Assembly (NCBI RefSeq): GCF_003001955.1
Contig: NZ_PVNH01000011.1
Coordinates: 62,001 to 126,000, forward strand
Direction of reading: 5' to 3'
Source: Prauserella shujinwangii
GTDB lineage: Bacteria > Actinomycetota > Actinomycetes > Mycobacteriales > Pseudonocardiaceae
DNA: 64,000 nucleotides
Made by a program: the position numbers and the translations under genes
The notes under the pieces: generated by a model
Told to the model about the DNA's origin: nothing
What the model saw: only the letters and a program-made list of their open reading frames with translations
Databases searched by the model: none
Shown here: positions 46,019 to 54,626 of the stretch, piece after piece
Layout of the letters: each line of letters starts with the position of its first letter
Numbering within the stretch: the first letter of the stretch is position 1

Positions 46019-48064
46019 GTGAGTACCGAAACCCATCCGGCCGTCGCCGACCTGCTCGCCCGCTCGCACGAGCTCGGCGCCGACCGCCGCAACACCAACT
46101 ACGCGGGCGGCAACGCGTCCGCGAAGGGCACGGCCACCGACCCCGCTACCGGCGGGGACGTGGAGCTGCTGTGGGTGAAGGGTTCCGGCGGCGACCTCGG
46201 CACCCTCACCGAGGCCGGGCTGGCCGTGCTGCGTCTTGACCGGATGCGCGCGCTCGTCGACGTCTACCCCGGCGAGGAGCGCGAGGACGAGATGGTGGCG
46301 GCGTTCGACTACTGCCTGCACGGCAGGGGCGGTGCCGCGCCGAGCATCGACACGGCCATGCACGGCCTCGTCGGCGCACCGCACGTCGACCACCTGCACC
46401 CCGACTCGGGCATCGCCATCGCCACCGCCGCCGACGGCGAGGAGCTGACCCGCAAGGTGTTCGGCGACCGCGTGGTGTGGGTGCCGTGGCGGCGGCCCGG
46501 TTTCCAGCTGGGGCTCGACATCGCGGCGGTGCGGGAGGCCAACCCGCAGGCGATCGGCTGCATCCTCGGCGGGCACGGCATCACGGCGTGGGGCGCGACC
46601 AGCGAGGAGTGCAAGCGCAACTCATTGGAGATCATCCGCACGGCGGAGGCCTACCTCGCCGAGCACGGGGAGCAGGAGCCCTTCGGCGAGGCCCTGCCCG
46701 GCTACGAGCCACTGTCCGAACCGGACCGGCGGGCCCGCGCGGCCGCGTTGTTCCCCGTGCTGCGCGGGCTCGCCTCCACCGACTCCCCGCAGGTGGGGCA
46801 CTTCACCGACGCGCCGGAGGTGCTGGAGTTCCTTTCCAGGGAGAAACACCCCGCGCTGGCGGCACTCGGCACGTCCTGCCCGGACCACTTCCTGCGCACC
46901 AAGGTCGCCCCGCTCGTGGTGGACCTGCCTGCCACCGCGCCGCTGGAGCAGGTGGTCGCCAGGGTCAAGGAGCTGCACCACGGCTACCGCGAGGAGTACG
47001 CCGCCTACTACCGCAGGCACGCCACGCCCGACTCGCCGCCGATGCGGGGCGCCGACCCCGCGATCGTCCTGGTGCCCGGCGTCGGCATGTTCAGCTTCGG
47101 CCGGGACAAGCAGACCGCGCGGGTCGCGGGCGAGTTCTACGTCAACGCGATCAACGTGATGCGGGGCGCCGAGTCGGTGTCCACCTACGCCCCGATCCCG
47201 GAGTCCGAGAAGTTCCGGATCGAGTACTGGGAGCTGGAGGAGGCGAAGCTGCGGCGCATGCCGAAGCCCAAACCCCTCGCGACCCGGATCGCGCTGGTCA
47301 CCGGTGGCGGCTCCGGGATCGGCAGGGCCATCGCGCTGCGGCTGGCCGCCGAGGGCGCGTGCGTCGCGGTGGCCGACCGGGACGCCGAGGCCGCGGCACA
47401 GGTCGCGGCCGAGATCGGCGGCGCCGACCGGGCGGTGGCGGTCGCGGCGGACGTCACCGACGAGGCGGGGGTCGCCCGCGCGGTCGCCGACTGCGCGCTG
47501 GCCTTCGGCGGGATCGACCTCGTGGTGAACAACGCCGGGCTGTCCATCTCGAAGCCGCTGCTGGAGACCACCACCGCCGACTGGGACCTGCAGCACGACG
47601 TGATGGCGAAGGGTTCGTTCCTCGTCTCGCGCGAGGCGGCGCGGGCGATGATCGAGCAGGGCATGGGCGGCGACATCGTCTACATCGCGAGCAAGAACGG
47701 CGTGTTCGCCGGGCCCAACAACATCGCCTACGGGGCGACGAAGGCCGACCAGGCGCACCAGGTGCGGCTGCTCGCCGCCGAGCTCGGCGAGCACGGCATC
47801 AGGGTCAACGGCGTGAACCCGGACGGGGTGGTCCGCGGCTCGGGCATCTTCGCCTCCGGCTGGGGCGCCCAGCGGGCCGCCGTGTACGGAGTGCCGGAGG
47901 AGGAGCTGGGCGCGTTCTACGCCCAGCGCACCCTGCTCAAGCGGGAGGTGCTGCCCGAGCACGTCGCCAACGCGGTGTTCGTGCTGACCGGCGGGGAACT
48001 GTCGCACACGACGGGCCTGCACGTCCCGGTGGACGCCGGCGTAGCGGCGGCCTTCCTGCGCTGA
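46019..48064 (+). CDS. rhaE: Bifunctional rhamnulose-1-phosphate aldolase / L-lactaldehyde dehydrogenase
   Basis: A 681-residue fusion. The N-terminal ~420 residues are a class II aldolase/adducin domain with metal ligands in 'PHVDHLHPDSGIAIA' and 'ILGGHGITAWG'. The C-terminal ~250 residues are a short-chain dehydrogenase with 'VTGGGSGIGRAIALRLA', 'VVNNAGLS' and the active-site 'YIASKNG...AYGATKADQ' (Tyr-x3-Lys). It splits rhamnulose-1-phosphate into DHAP and L-lactaldehyde and oxidises the latter to L-lactate. GTG 46019 follows ATAGGAG. The lactate product explains the lutABC genes downstream. Confidence 0.9.
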   Translation: MSTETHPAVADLLARSHELGADRRNTNYAGGNASAKGTATDPATGGDVELLWVKGSGGDLGTLTEAGLAVLRLDRMRALVDVYPGEEREDEMVAAFDYCLHGRGGAAPSIDTAMHGLVGAPHVDHLHPDSGIAIATAADGEELTRKVFGDRVVWVPWRRPGFQLGLDIAAVREANPQAIGCILGGHGITAWGATSEECKRNSLEIIRTAEAYLAEHGEQEPFGEALPGYEPLSEPDRRARAAALFPVLRGLASTDSPQVGHFTDAPEVLEFLSREKHPALAALGTSCPDHFLRTKVAPLVVDLPATAPLEQVVARVKELHHGYREEYAAYYRRHATPDSPPMRGADPAIVLVPGVGMFSFGRDKQTARVAGEFYVNAINVMRGAESVSTYAPIPESEKFRIEYWELEEAKLRRMPKPKPLATRIALVTGGGSGIGRAIALRLAAEGACVAVADRDAEAAAQVAAEIGGADRAVAVAADVTDEAGVARAVADCALAFGGIDLVVNNAGLSISKPLLETTTADWDLQHDVMAKGSFLVSREAARAMIEQGMGGDIVYIASKNGVFAGPNNIAYGATKADQAHQVRLLAAELGEHGIRVNGVNPDGVVRGSGIFASGWGAQRAAVYGVPEEELGAFYAQRTLLKREVLPEHVANAVFVLTGGELSHTTGLHVPVDAGVAAAFLR

Positions 48065-48102
48065 CCCGGCTGAGTTCACCATCAGCGGACGAGGAGGTGG
48101 AG

Positions 48103-49515
48103 ATGGAGAGGGAACCCGCGTTCGTCGCGGTCGACCTCGGTGCGAGCAGCGGGCGGGTGATGCTCGGCCGCGTCCGGAACGGCGCCGTGGATCTCACCGA
48201 GCTGCGCCGCTTCACCACCGGTCCGAGGGAGCGGCCCGGTGGTGGCCTGCGCTGGGACGTCGAGGAGATGTACGGCGAGGTGCTCGCCGGGTTGCGGGAG
48301 GCCGCGCCCTCGGCCCCGGTCTCGGTCGGCATCGACTCGTGGGCGGTGGACTACGGCCTGATCGGTCCGGACGGCAAGCTGGACGGCGACGTGCGGTGCT
48401 ACCGCGACTCCCGCACCGACGGCATGGCCGGGCGGCTGCGGGAGCGTGTCGACGACGAGACGCTGTACGCCGTCACCGGGCTGCAGTACCTGCCGTTCAA
48501 CACGATCTACCAGCTGCTGGCCGAACCTCCCGGTCGACTTGTCGACAGGACGCTGCTGCTGTTGCCGGACCTGCTCGGCTACTGGCTGACCGGTGAACTG
48601 GGCGCCGAGGTGACCAACGCGTCCACCACGGCCCTGCTCGACGTGACCACGCGGCAGTGGTCGGCCGAGCTGATCGAGCGGGCAGGCCTGCCCGCGGGGC
48701 TGCTGCCCCCGCTGCGGCAGCCCGGCGACCGGATCGGCACCGGCCCGGACGGCGTCCCGGTGCTCGCGGTGGCCTCGCACGACACCGCCTCGGCGGTGGC
48801 CGCGGTGCCCGCGAGCGGCGAGAACTTCGGCTACGTCTCGTGTGGCACGTGGTCGCTCGCCGGGCTGGAGCTGCCCGGGCCGGTGCTCAGCCCGGCCGCG
48901 CGGGCCGCCAACTTCACCAACGAGGCGGGTGTCGACGGCACGGTCCGCTTCCTGCGCAACACCATGGGGCTGTGGCTGCTCAGCGAGTCGCTGCGGGTGT
49001 GGCGGGAACGCGGCCTCGCGATTACCCTCGGCGAGGTGTTGGACGCGGCCGCGAGAGAACCCCAGTTCGTGTCCATTGTGGATCCGGACGATCAGGCGTT
49101 TCTGCCGCCGGGTGACATGCCGGAGCGGATCGCGCGCGCGTGCCGCGAGTCGGGTCAGCCCGCGCCGGAGCGGCCCGCCGCCGTCGTGCGAACCATCCTG
49201 GAGTCGCTGGCGCTGGCGCACGCGGCGTCGCTGCGCACCGCGGCCCGGCTGGCCGACCGGGAGATCGACGTCGTGCACGTCGTGGGCGGCGGTGCCCGCA
49301 ACGCGCTGCTCTGCCAGCTCACCGCCGACGCGTGCGGCGTGCCCGTGCTGGCCGGCCCGGTGGAGGCCAGCGCGCTCGGCAACGTGTACGTGCAGGCGAG
49401 GGCGGCCGGGGTGCTCGCGGCGGAGCGGCCGGTGAGCGAGCCGTTCGCCCGCTACGCACCGCGCGGCGACCGCGCGGCCTGGCGCGCCGCGGCCGAGCGG
49501 GTGGGCCTGGCATGA
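48103..49515 (+). CDS. rhaB: Rhamnulokinase (FGGY family)
   Basis: A 470-residue sugar kinase that phosphorylates L-rhamnulose on O1. The N-terminal phosphate loop reads 'FVAVDLGASSGRVMLGRV', a substrate loop 'IDSWAVDYGLI', and the C-terminal nucleotide site 'VHVVGGGARNALLCQLTAD'. 'LQYLPFNTIYQLLAE' is characteristic of rhamnulokinases. GAGGAGGTGGAG precedes ATG 48103. Its stop overlaps lutA (ATGA), so lactate oxidation is translated with the rhamnose pathway. Confidence 0.93.
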   Translation: MEREPAFVAVDLGASSGRVMLGRVRNGAVDLTELRRFTTGPRERPGGGLRWDVEEMYGEVLAGLREAAPSAPVSVGIDSWAVDYGLIGPDGKLDGDVRCYRDSRTDGMAGRLRERVDDETLYAVTGLQYLPFNTIYQLLAEPPGRLVDRTLLLLPDLLGYWLTGELGAEVTNASTTALLDVTTRQWSAELIERAGLPAGLLPPLRQPGDRIGTGPDGVPVLAVASHDTASAVAAVPASGENFGYVSCGTWSLAGLELPGPVLSPAARAANFTNEAGVDGTVRFLRNTMGLWLLSESLRVWRERGLAITLGEVLDAAAREPQFVSIVDPDDQAFLPPGDMPERIARACRESGQPAPERPAAVVRTILESLALAHAASLRTAARLADREIDVVHVVGGGARNALLCQLTADACGVPVLAGPVEASALGNVYVQARAAGVLAAERPVSEPFARYAPRGDRAAWRAAAERVGLA

Positions 49516-50246
49516 CCGGGCCCCGCGTGGCCCTGTTCGCCACCTGCATCACCGACACCGTGTATCCGGAGACGGCGAAGGCCGTGCTGCGCCTGCTGGA
49601 GCGGCTGGGCTGCGAGGTCGACTTCCCGCTCGCCCAGACCTGCTGCGGGCAGATGCACTTCAACACCGGCTACCACGACCACGCGCGGCCGCTCGCCCAG
49701 GCCTACGCCGAGGTGTTCGCGGGCTACGACTACGTGGTGGCTCCTTCGGGCTCCTGCGCGGGCATGGTGCGGGAGATCCACCCCGGGCTGGCCGGAACCG
49801 GCCCGGCCGTCGAGCGGACGTACGAGCTCAGCGAGTTCCTGGTCGACGTGCTCGGCGTGACCGACGTCGGGGCGTACTTCCCGCACCGGGTCACCTACCA
49901 CCCGACGTGCCACTCGCTGCGCATGCTCGGCGTCGGCGACCGCCCGCTGGCGCTGCTGCGGGCCGTCCGCGGGCTGGAGCTGGTCGAGCTGCCGCAGGCC
50001 GAGCAGTGCTGCGGGTTCGGCGGCACGTTCGCGCTGAAGAACGCCGAGACGTCCACCGCCATGCTCGCGGACAAGATGCGCTGCGTGCAGGACACCGGCG
50101 CGCAGGTCCTCACCGCGGGGGACAACTCGTGCCTCATGCACATCGGCGGCGGGCTGTCCCGGCTGCGCACCGGTGTGCGGACGGTGCACCTGGCGGAAGT
50201 GCTCGCGAGTACGGAGGAGGAGCCGTGGGCGGCCGCAACCCGGTGA
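49512..50246 (+). CDS. lutA: L-lactate utilisation protein LutA (Fe-S, CCG domains)
   Basis: Of 244 residues, this has two cysteine-rich CCG blocks: 'LAQTCCGQMHFNTGYHD' (about residue 45) and 'AEQCCGFGGTFALKN' (about residue 165), each with partner Cys in 'SGSCAGMV' and 'DNSCLMHIGG'. LutA acts with LutB and LutC in the iron-sulfur L-lactate dehydrogenase complex. ATG 49512 overlaps the rhaB stop. The gene overlaps lutB by 22 bases. Confidence 0.92.
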   Translation: MTGPRVALFATCITDTVYPETAKAVLRLLERLGCEVDFPLAQTCCGQMHFNTGYHDHARPLAQAYAEVFAGYDYVVAPSGSCAGMVREIHPGLAGTGPAVERTYELSEFLVDVLGVTDVGAYFPHRVTYHPTCHSLRMLGVGDRPLALLRAVRGLELVELPQAEQCCGFGGTFALKNAETSTAMLADKMRCVQDTGAQVLTAGDNSCLMHIGGGLSRLRTGVRTVHLAEVLASTEEEPWAAATR

Positions 50247-51652
50247 CCTGGCTGGGCACCCCGTCGTTCCCGAAGGCGGCGCACGACGCGCTCGGGGACA
50301 CGCAGCTGCGCCGCAACCTGCGCAAGGCCACCACGACGATCCGGGGCAAGCGCGCGAGCGCGGTCGCCGAGCTCGCCGACTGGGAACGGCTGCGGGCCGC
50401 GGGTGCGGCCATCAAGGACGACGTGCTCGCCAACCTCGACACCTACCTGGTGCGGCTGGAGGAGGCGGTGACGGCGCGCGGCGGCGTGGTGCACTGGGCC
50501 CGCGACGCCGAGGAGGCCAACCGGATCGTGCTCGACCTCGTGCGGGCCGAGGGCGCCGACGAGGTCGTGAAGGTCAAGTCGATGGCCACCGCCGAGATCG
50601 GCCTCAACGAGGCGCTGGAGGCCGGTGGCGTGCGCGCCGTCGAGACCGACCTCGCCGAGCTCATCGTGCAGCTCGGCGACGACCGGCCCTCGCACATCCT
50701 CGTGCCCGCCATCCACCGCAACCGTGCGGAGATCAGGGACGTCTTCCGGCGGCGGATGGCCGAACCGCCCGCCTCCGACGAGCCGGGGGACCTCGCCGAG
50801 GCGGCCCGGCGTCACCTGCGACGGAAGTTCCTCGCCACCAAGGTCGCCATCTCCGGGGCGAACTTCGCGGTGGCCGACACCGGCTCGGTCGTCGTCGTGG
50901 AGTCCGAGGGCAACGGCCGGATGTGCCTCACCCTGCCGGAGACCCTGATCACCGTGATGGGCCTGGAGAAGATCGTGCCCAGCTGGCCGGACCTGGAGGT
51001 GTTCCTCCAGCTGCTGCCCCGGTCGTCCACGGCGGAGCGGATGAACCCGTACACGTCGGTGTGGTCCGGCGTCACCCCCGGCGACGGGCCGCGGCGGTTC
51101 CACCTGGTGCTGCTGGACAACGGGCGCACCGCGACGCTGGCCGACCGGGTGGGCAGGCAGGCGCTGCGCTGCATCCGGTGCTCGGCGTGCCTCAACGTGT
51201 GCCCGGTGTACGAGCGGACGGGCGGGCAGGCCTACGGCTCGGTGTACCCGGGCCCGATCGGCGCGATCCTGGCACCGCAGCTCGTGGACGACCCGCACGA
51301 TGAGCAGGCGGCGTCGCTGCCGTACGCCTCCTCGCTGTGCGGTGCGTGTTACGAGGTGTGCCCGGTGCGGATCAACATTCCCGAGGTGCTCACGCATCTG
51401 CGCGGCAAGGTCGTCGAGGCGAAGGGGAAGCGGACGCCGGAGGCGGTGGCGATGGCCGCCGCGGCGTGGATGTTCGCCGACGCCCGGCGGTACGAGGTGG
51501 CGCAGAAGGCGGGATCGCTGAGCCGGTTCCTCGCGCGGGACGGGCGGATCTCGCACCTGCCGTGGCCGGGTTCGAAGTGGACGTCGTCCCGGGACGTCCC
51601 CGCGGTGCCGAAGGAGTCTTTCCGGGCCTGGTGGAGGCGCAACCGTGGATGA
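50225..51652 (+). CDS. lutB: L-lactate utilisation protein LutB (Fe-S oxidoreductase)
   Basis: A 475-residue protein: an N-terminal LUD domain ('VKVKSMATAEIGLNEALEAGG', 'VAISGANFAVADTGSVVVVE') and then two [4Fe-4S] motifs, 'CIRCSACLNVCPVYE' and 'CGACYEVCPVRINIPE', near residues 315-385. It transfers electrons from lactate oxidation. GTG 50225 follows GGAGGAGG and lies within lutA; the end overlaps lutC by eight bases. Confidence 0.92.
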   Translation: MGGRNPVTWLGTPSFPKAAHDALGDTQLRRNLRKATTTIRGKRASAVAELADWERLRAAGAAIKDDVLANLDTYLVRLEEAVTARGGVVHWARDAEEANRIVLDLVRAEGADEVVKVKSMATAEIGLNEALEAGGVRAVETDLAELIVQLGDDRPSHILVPAIHRNRAEIRDVFRRRMAEPPASDEPGDLAEAARRHLRRKFLATKVAISGANFAVADTGSVVVVESEGNGRMCLTLPETLITVMGLEKIVPSWPDLEVFLQLLPRSSTAERMNPYTSVWSGVTPGDGPRRFHLVLLDNGRTATLADRVGRQALRCIRCSACLNVCPVYERTGGQAYGSVYPGPIGAILAPQLVDDPHDEQAASLPYASSLCGACYEVCPVRINIPEVLTHLRGKVVEAKGKRTPEAVAMAAAAWMFADARRYEVAQKAGSLSRFLARDGRISHLPWPGSKWTSSRDVPAVPKESFRAWWRRNRG

Positions 51653-52259
51653 CGCGCGCGGCGAGATCCTGGCCCGGGTGCGGGCCGCGCTGGCGGACCG
51701 GCCGGCACCGGCCGCGGTGGTCCGCGACTACGAGCGGTCCCGTTCGGTTCCCGACCCGGTCGGCCTGCTGGTGGAGCGGGTGGCCGACTACAAGGCGATC
51801 GTGCACCGCGTGGCGGAGGCCGAGGTGCCGGAGCGGATCGCGGAGCGGCTGGCCGCACGCGGAGTCACGACGATGGCCGTCCCCGCCGACGTGCCCGGGC
51901 CGTGGCGCGCGCCCGGGGTGACGTGGCTGCCCGACGAGCCACCGCTCGCGCTGGCCGAACTGGACGGGGTCGGCGGCGTGCTCACCGGATGCGCCGCCGC
52001 GATCGCCGAGACCGGCACGATCGTGCTCGACGCGGGCGCCGCGCAGGGCCGCCGGATGCTGAGCCTCGTGCCGGACTACCACCTGTGCGTGGTGCGGGCG
52101 GACCAGGTGGCGGTCAGCGTGCCCGAGGCGCTGGCCCGGCTGGAACCGGTGCGTCCGCTGACGTTCATCAGCGGGCCCTCGGCCACCAGCGACATCGAGC
52201 TGGACCGTGTCGAGGGTGTGCACGGCCCGCGCACCCTCGAAGTCCTCGTGAGCGAATAG
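51645..52259 (+). CDS. lutC: L-lactate utilisation protein LutC (LUD domain)
   Basis: The 204-residue LUD-domain protein has 'GVLTGCAAAIAETGTIVLDAG' and 'LSLVPDYHLCVVRADQVAVSVPEAL', and ends 'LTFISGPSATSDIELDRVEGVHGP', which is the LutC signature. It completes the LutABC complex that turns L-lactate into pyruvate. GTG 51645 overlaps lutB. It is the last gene of the operon; hypF follows after a short gap and belongs to a different function. Confidence 0.92.
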   Translation: MDDARGEILARVRAALADRPAPAAVVRDYERSRSVPDPVGLLVERVADYKAIVHRVAEAEVPERIAERLAARGVTTMAVPADVPGPWRAPGVTWLPDEPPLALAELDGVGGVLTGCAAAIAETGTIVLDAGAAQGRRMLSLVPDYHLCVVRADQVAVSVPEALARLEPVRPLTFISGPSATSDIELDRVEGVHGPRTLEVLVSE

Positions 52260-52341
52260 GCGCGGGTCTCGGCCAGGGAGGGTGTCGGTCACGACCTCCG
52301 CTCGACTGGCTCCCGGACGTGACCGGTTCCACACTGGGCTG

Positions 52342-54609
52342 GTGGGTCAGCGTGTGCGGAGGGAGGCGCGGGTCGAGGGCGTCGTGCAGGGGGTCGGCTT
52401 CCGGCCGTTCGTGCACACCCTCGCGCGCAGGCTGGGCCTGGCCGGGCACGTCGGCAACGACGCGGACGGGGTGTTCCTCGCCGTCGAGGGCTCGTCCGAG
52501 GGCGTGGCACGGTTCCTCGACGCCCTGAAGGCCGAGGCGCCGCCGCTCGCGGTGATCGACCGGATCGAGGTCACCGAGGTGCCGCCGCTCGGCGCGGCCC
52601 GGTTCGACATCCTGCCCAGCCCGCCGGGCGGCGTCGCGAACACACTCGTCTCCGCCGACAGCGCCACATGCGCCGACTGCCTGCGCGAGCTGGCCGACCC
52701 CGGCGACCGGCGCTACCGCTACCCGTTCGTCAACTGCACCAACTGCGGTCCCCGGTTCACGATCGTCCGGGGCGTGCCCTACGACCGGCCGCGCACCACG
52801 ATGGCGGGCTTCGCCCTGTGCCGCGACTGCGCCCGCGAGTACGCCGACCCCGCCGACCGCCGGTTCCACGCGCAGCCGGTGTGCTGCCCCGCGTGCGGGC
52901 CCCGGCTGCGGCTCGGCACCGCGGAGGGCGACGACGCGCTGCGTGTTGCGGTGCGGCTGCTCGGGGAGGGCAGGGTGCTCGCGGTCAAGGGGCTCGGCGG
53001 CTACCACCTCGCCGTGGCCGCGGCGAGCGAGCCCGCGGCGGCGGCACTGCGCTCGCGCAAGCACCGCGAGGACAAGCCGTTCGCGATCATGGTGCCCGAT
53101 CTCGCGGTGGCCGGGGACCTGTGCGAGGTGGATCCGGTGGCGGAGCGGTTGCTGACCGGGCGCAGGCGGCCCATCGTGTTGCTGCCGCGCAGGCGGGCCG
53201 CTCCGGTCGCGCCGTCCGTGGCACCCGGCAACCGCATGCTCGGCGTGTTGCTGCCCTACACGCCGCTGCACCATCTGCTGCTCACCGATTTCGCCGCACC
53301 GATCGTGCTGACCAGCGCCAACGTCTCCGACGAGCCGATCGTCTTCCGCGACGACGAGGCCCGCGACCGGCTGTCCGGGATCGCCGACGCGTTCCTCACC
53401 CACGACCGCCCCATCCACGTCCGCACCGACGACTCCGTCGCCCGCACGTTCCGCGGCCGGGCGCAGCTGCAGCGCCGTTCCCGGGGATACGCGCCCGAGC
53501 CCGTCGTGGTCGGCCAGGACTTCCGCCGGCACGTGCTGGCGTGTGGGGCCGAGCTGAAGAACACCTTCTGCCTCGCCAAGGGGCGGCACGCGTTCCTCTC
53601 GCACCACATCGGCGACCTGGAGAACTACGAGACGCTGCGCTCGTTCACCGAGGGCATCGAGCACTTCGGCAGGCTCTTCGACATCGCGCCGGAGATCGTG
53701 GCGCACGACCTGCATCCCGAGTACCTGTCCACGAAGTACGCGCTCGACCTCGCGGAGTCCGGCACCGTCGAGCCGGTGGGCGTGCAACACCACCACGCGC
53801 ACATCGCCGCGTGCCTCGCGGACAACGCCGAGAGCGGGCCGGTGCTCGGGGTCGCCTTCGACGGCACCGGCTACGGCACCGACCACACCATCTGGGGCGG
53901 CGAGTTCCTGCTCGCCGACCTCGCCGGGTTCCGCAGGGTCGGCCATCTCGAACCGGTCCGCATGCCGGGCGGCACCGCCGCCGTCCGGCAGCCGTGGCGC
54001 ATGGCGGCCGCCTACCTCGGCGCCACGGACGACACCGGCGACCTCGACGTCGTGCGGCGGCACGCCCGGGAGTGGCCCGCCGTGGTGTCGATGGCCGCCT
54101 CCGGGGTCAACGCCCCGCTCACCTCCAGCGCGGGCAGGCTGTTCGACGCCGTCGCCGCACTGCTCGGCGTGCGCGACACGACCAACTACGAGGGGCAGGC
54201 CGCGATCGAGCTGGAGCAGCTGGCCGATCCGGCCGTGCGGGGTGGCTACCCGGCCGGGATCTCGGCCGCCGACCCGGTCACCGTGTCCGGGGCCGACCTC
54301 GTCAAGTCCGTTGTGGACGACCTGCGCGCGGGCCGGGCCGTCGACGTCGTCGCGGCCCGGTTCCACAATGGCGTGGCGGAGGCGATCCGCGGCGTGTGCG
54401 CGCGGCTGCGGGAGGCGACCGGCGTCGGCACGGTCGCGCTGTCCGGTGGCGTGTTCCAGAACGTGCTGCTGCTGGACCGGACCGTCGACCTCCTCGAGGG
54501 TCGCGGGTTCCGGGTGCTCACGCACTCGCGCGTGCCGACCAACGACGGCGGCGTCAGCCTCGGTCAGGCCGTCGTCGCGGCGAACACCACCGGCCCCGTC
54601 CGGCAGTGA
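52342..54609 (+). CDS. hypF: HypF-type carbamoyltransferase (stand-alone)
   Basis: About 755 residues with the complete HypF order: acylphosphatase domain ('EGVVQGVGFRPFVH'), two zinc fingers ('CADCLRELADP...CTNCGPRFTI' and 'CRDCAREYADP...CCPACGPRL'), a YrdC-like domain ('VLAVKGLGGYHLAVAA', 'HREDKPFAIMV') and a Kae1-like domain ('QHHHAHIAACLADN', 'AFDGTGYGTDHTIWGGEF', 'ALSGGVFQNVLLLDRTV'). HypF makes the thiocarbamate on HypE that becomes the cyanide ligands of [NiFe] hydrogenase. GTG 52342 is chosen by family alignment; GTG 52282 is an alternative. No other hyp or hydrogenase gene is in the window. Confidence 0.88.
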   Translation: MGQRVRREARVEGVVQGVGFRPFVHTLARRLGLAGHVGNDADGVFLAVEGSSEGVARFLDALKAEAPPLAVIDRIEVTEVPPLGAARFDILPSPPGGVANTLVSADSATCADCLRELADPGDRRYRYPFVNCTNCGPRFTIVRGVPYDRPRTTMAGFALCRDCAREYADPADRRFHAQPVCCPACGPRLRLGTAEGDDALRVAVRLLGEGRVLAVKGLGGYHLAVAAASEPAAAALRSRKHREDKPFAIMVPDLAVAGDLCEVDPVAERLLTGRRRPIVLLPRRRAAPVAPSVAPGNRMLGVLLPYTPLHHLLLTDFAAPIVLTSANVSDEPIVFRDDEARDRLSGIADAFLTHDRPIHVRTDDSVARTFRGRAQLQRRSRGYAPEPVVVGQDFRRHVLACGAELKNTFCLAKGRHAFLSHHIGDLENYETLRSFTEGIEHFGRLFDIAPEIVAHDLHPEYLSTKYALDLAESGTVEPVGVQHHHAHIAACLADNAESGPVLGVAFDGTGYGTDHTIWGGEFLLADLAGFRRVGHLEPVRMPGGTAAVRQPWRMAAAYLGATDDTGDLDVVRRHAREWPAVVSMAASGVNAPLTSSAGRLFDAVAALLGVRDTTNYEGQAAIELEQLADPAVRGGYPAGISAADPVTVSGADLVKSVVDDLRAGRAVDVVAARFHNGVAEAIRGVCARLREATGVGTVALSGGVFQNVLLLDRTVDLLEGRGFRVLTHSRVPTNDGGVSLGQAVVAANTTGPVRQ

Positions 54610-54626
54610 AGGTGGCCTTCACTGCC
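54602..54626. terminator. Palindrome covering both stop codons of hypF and the EAL gene
   Basis: GGCAGTGAAGG (54602-54612) pairs with CCTTCACTGCC (54616-54626). The convergent stop codons at 54607-54609 and 54619-54621 both lie inside it, so it can end transcription from either side. Confidence 0.7.

Noticed and set aside
52168-54525. 785-codon open frame on the minus strand
   Set aside because: Antisense of hypF; the plus strand has all HypF motifs and the ribosome-site context.
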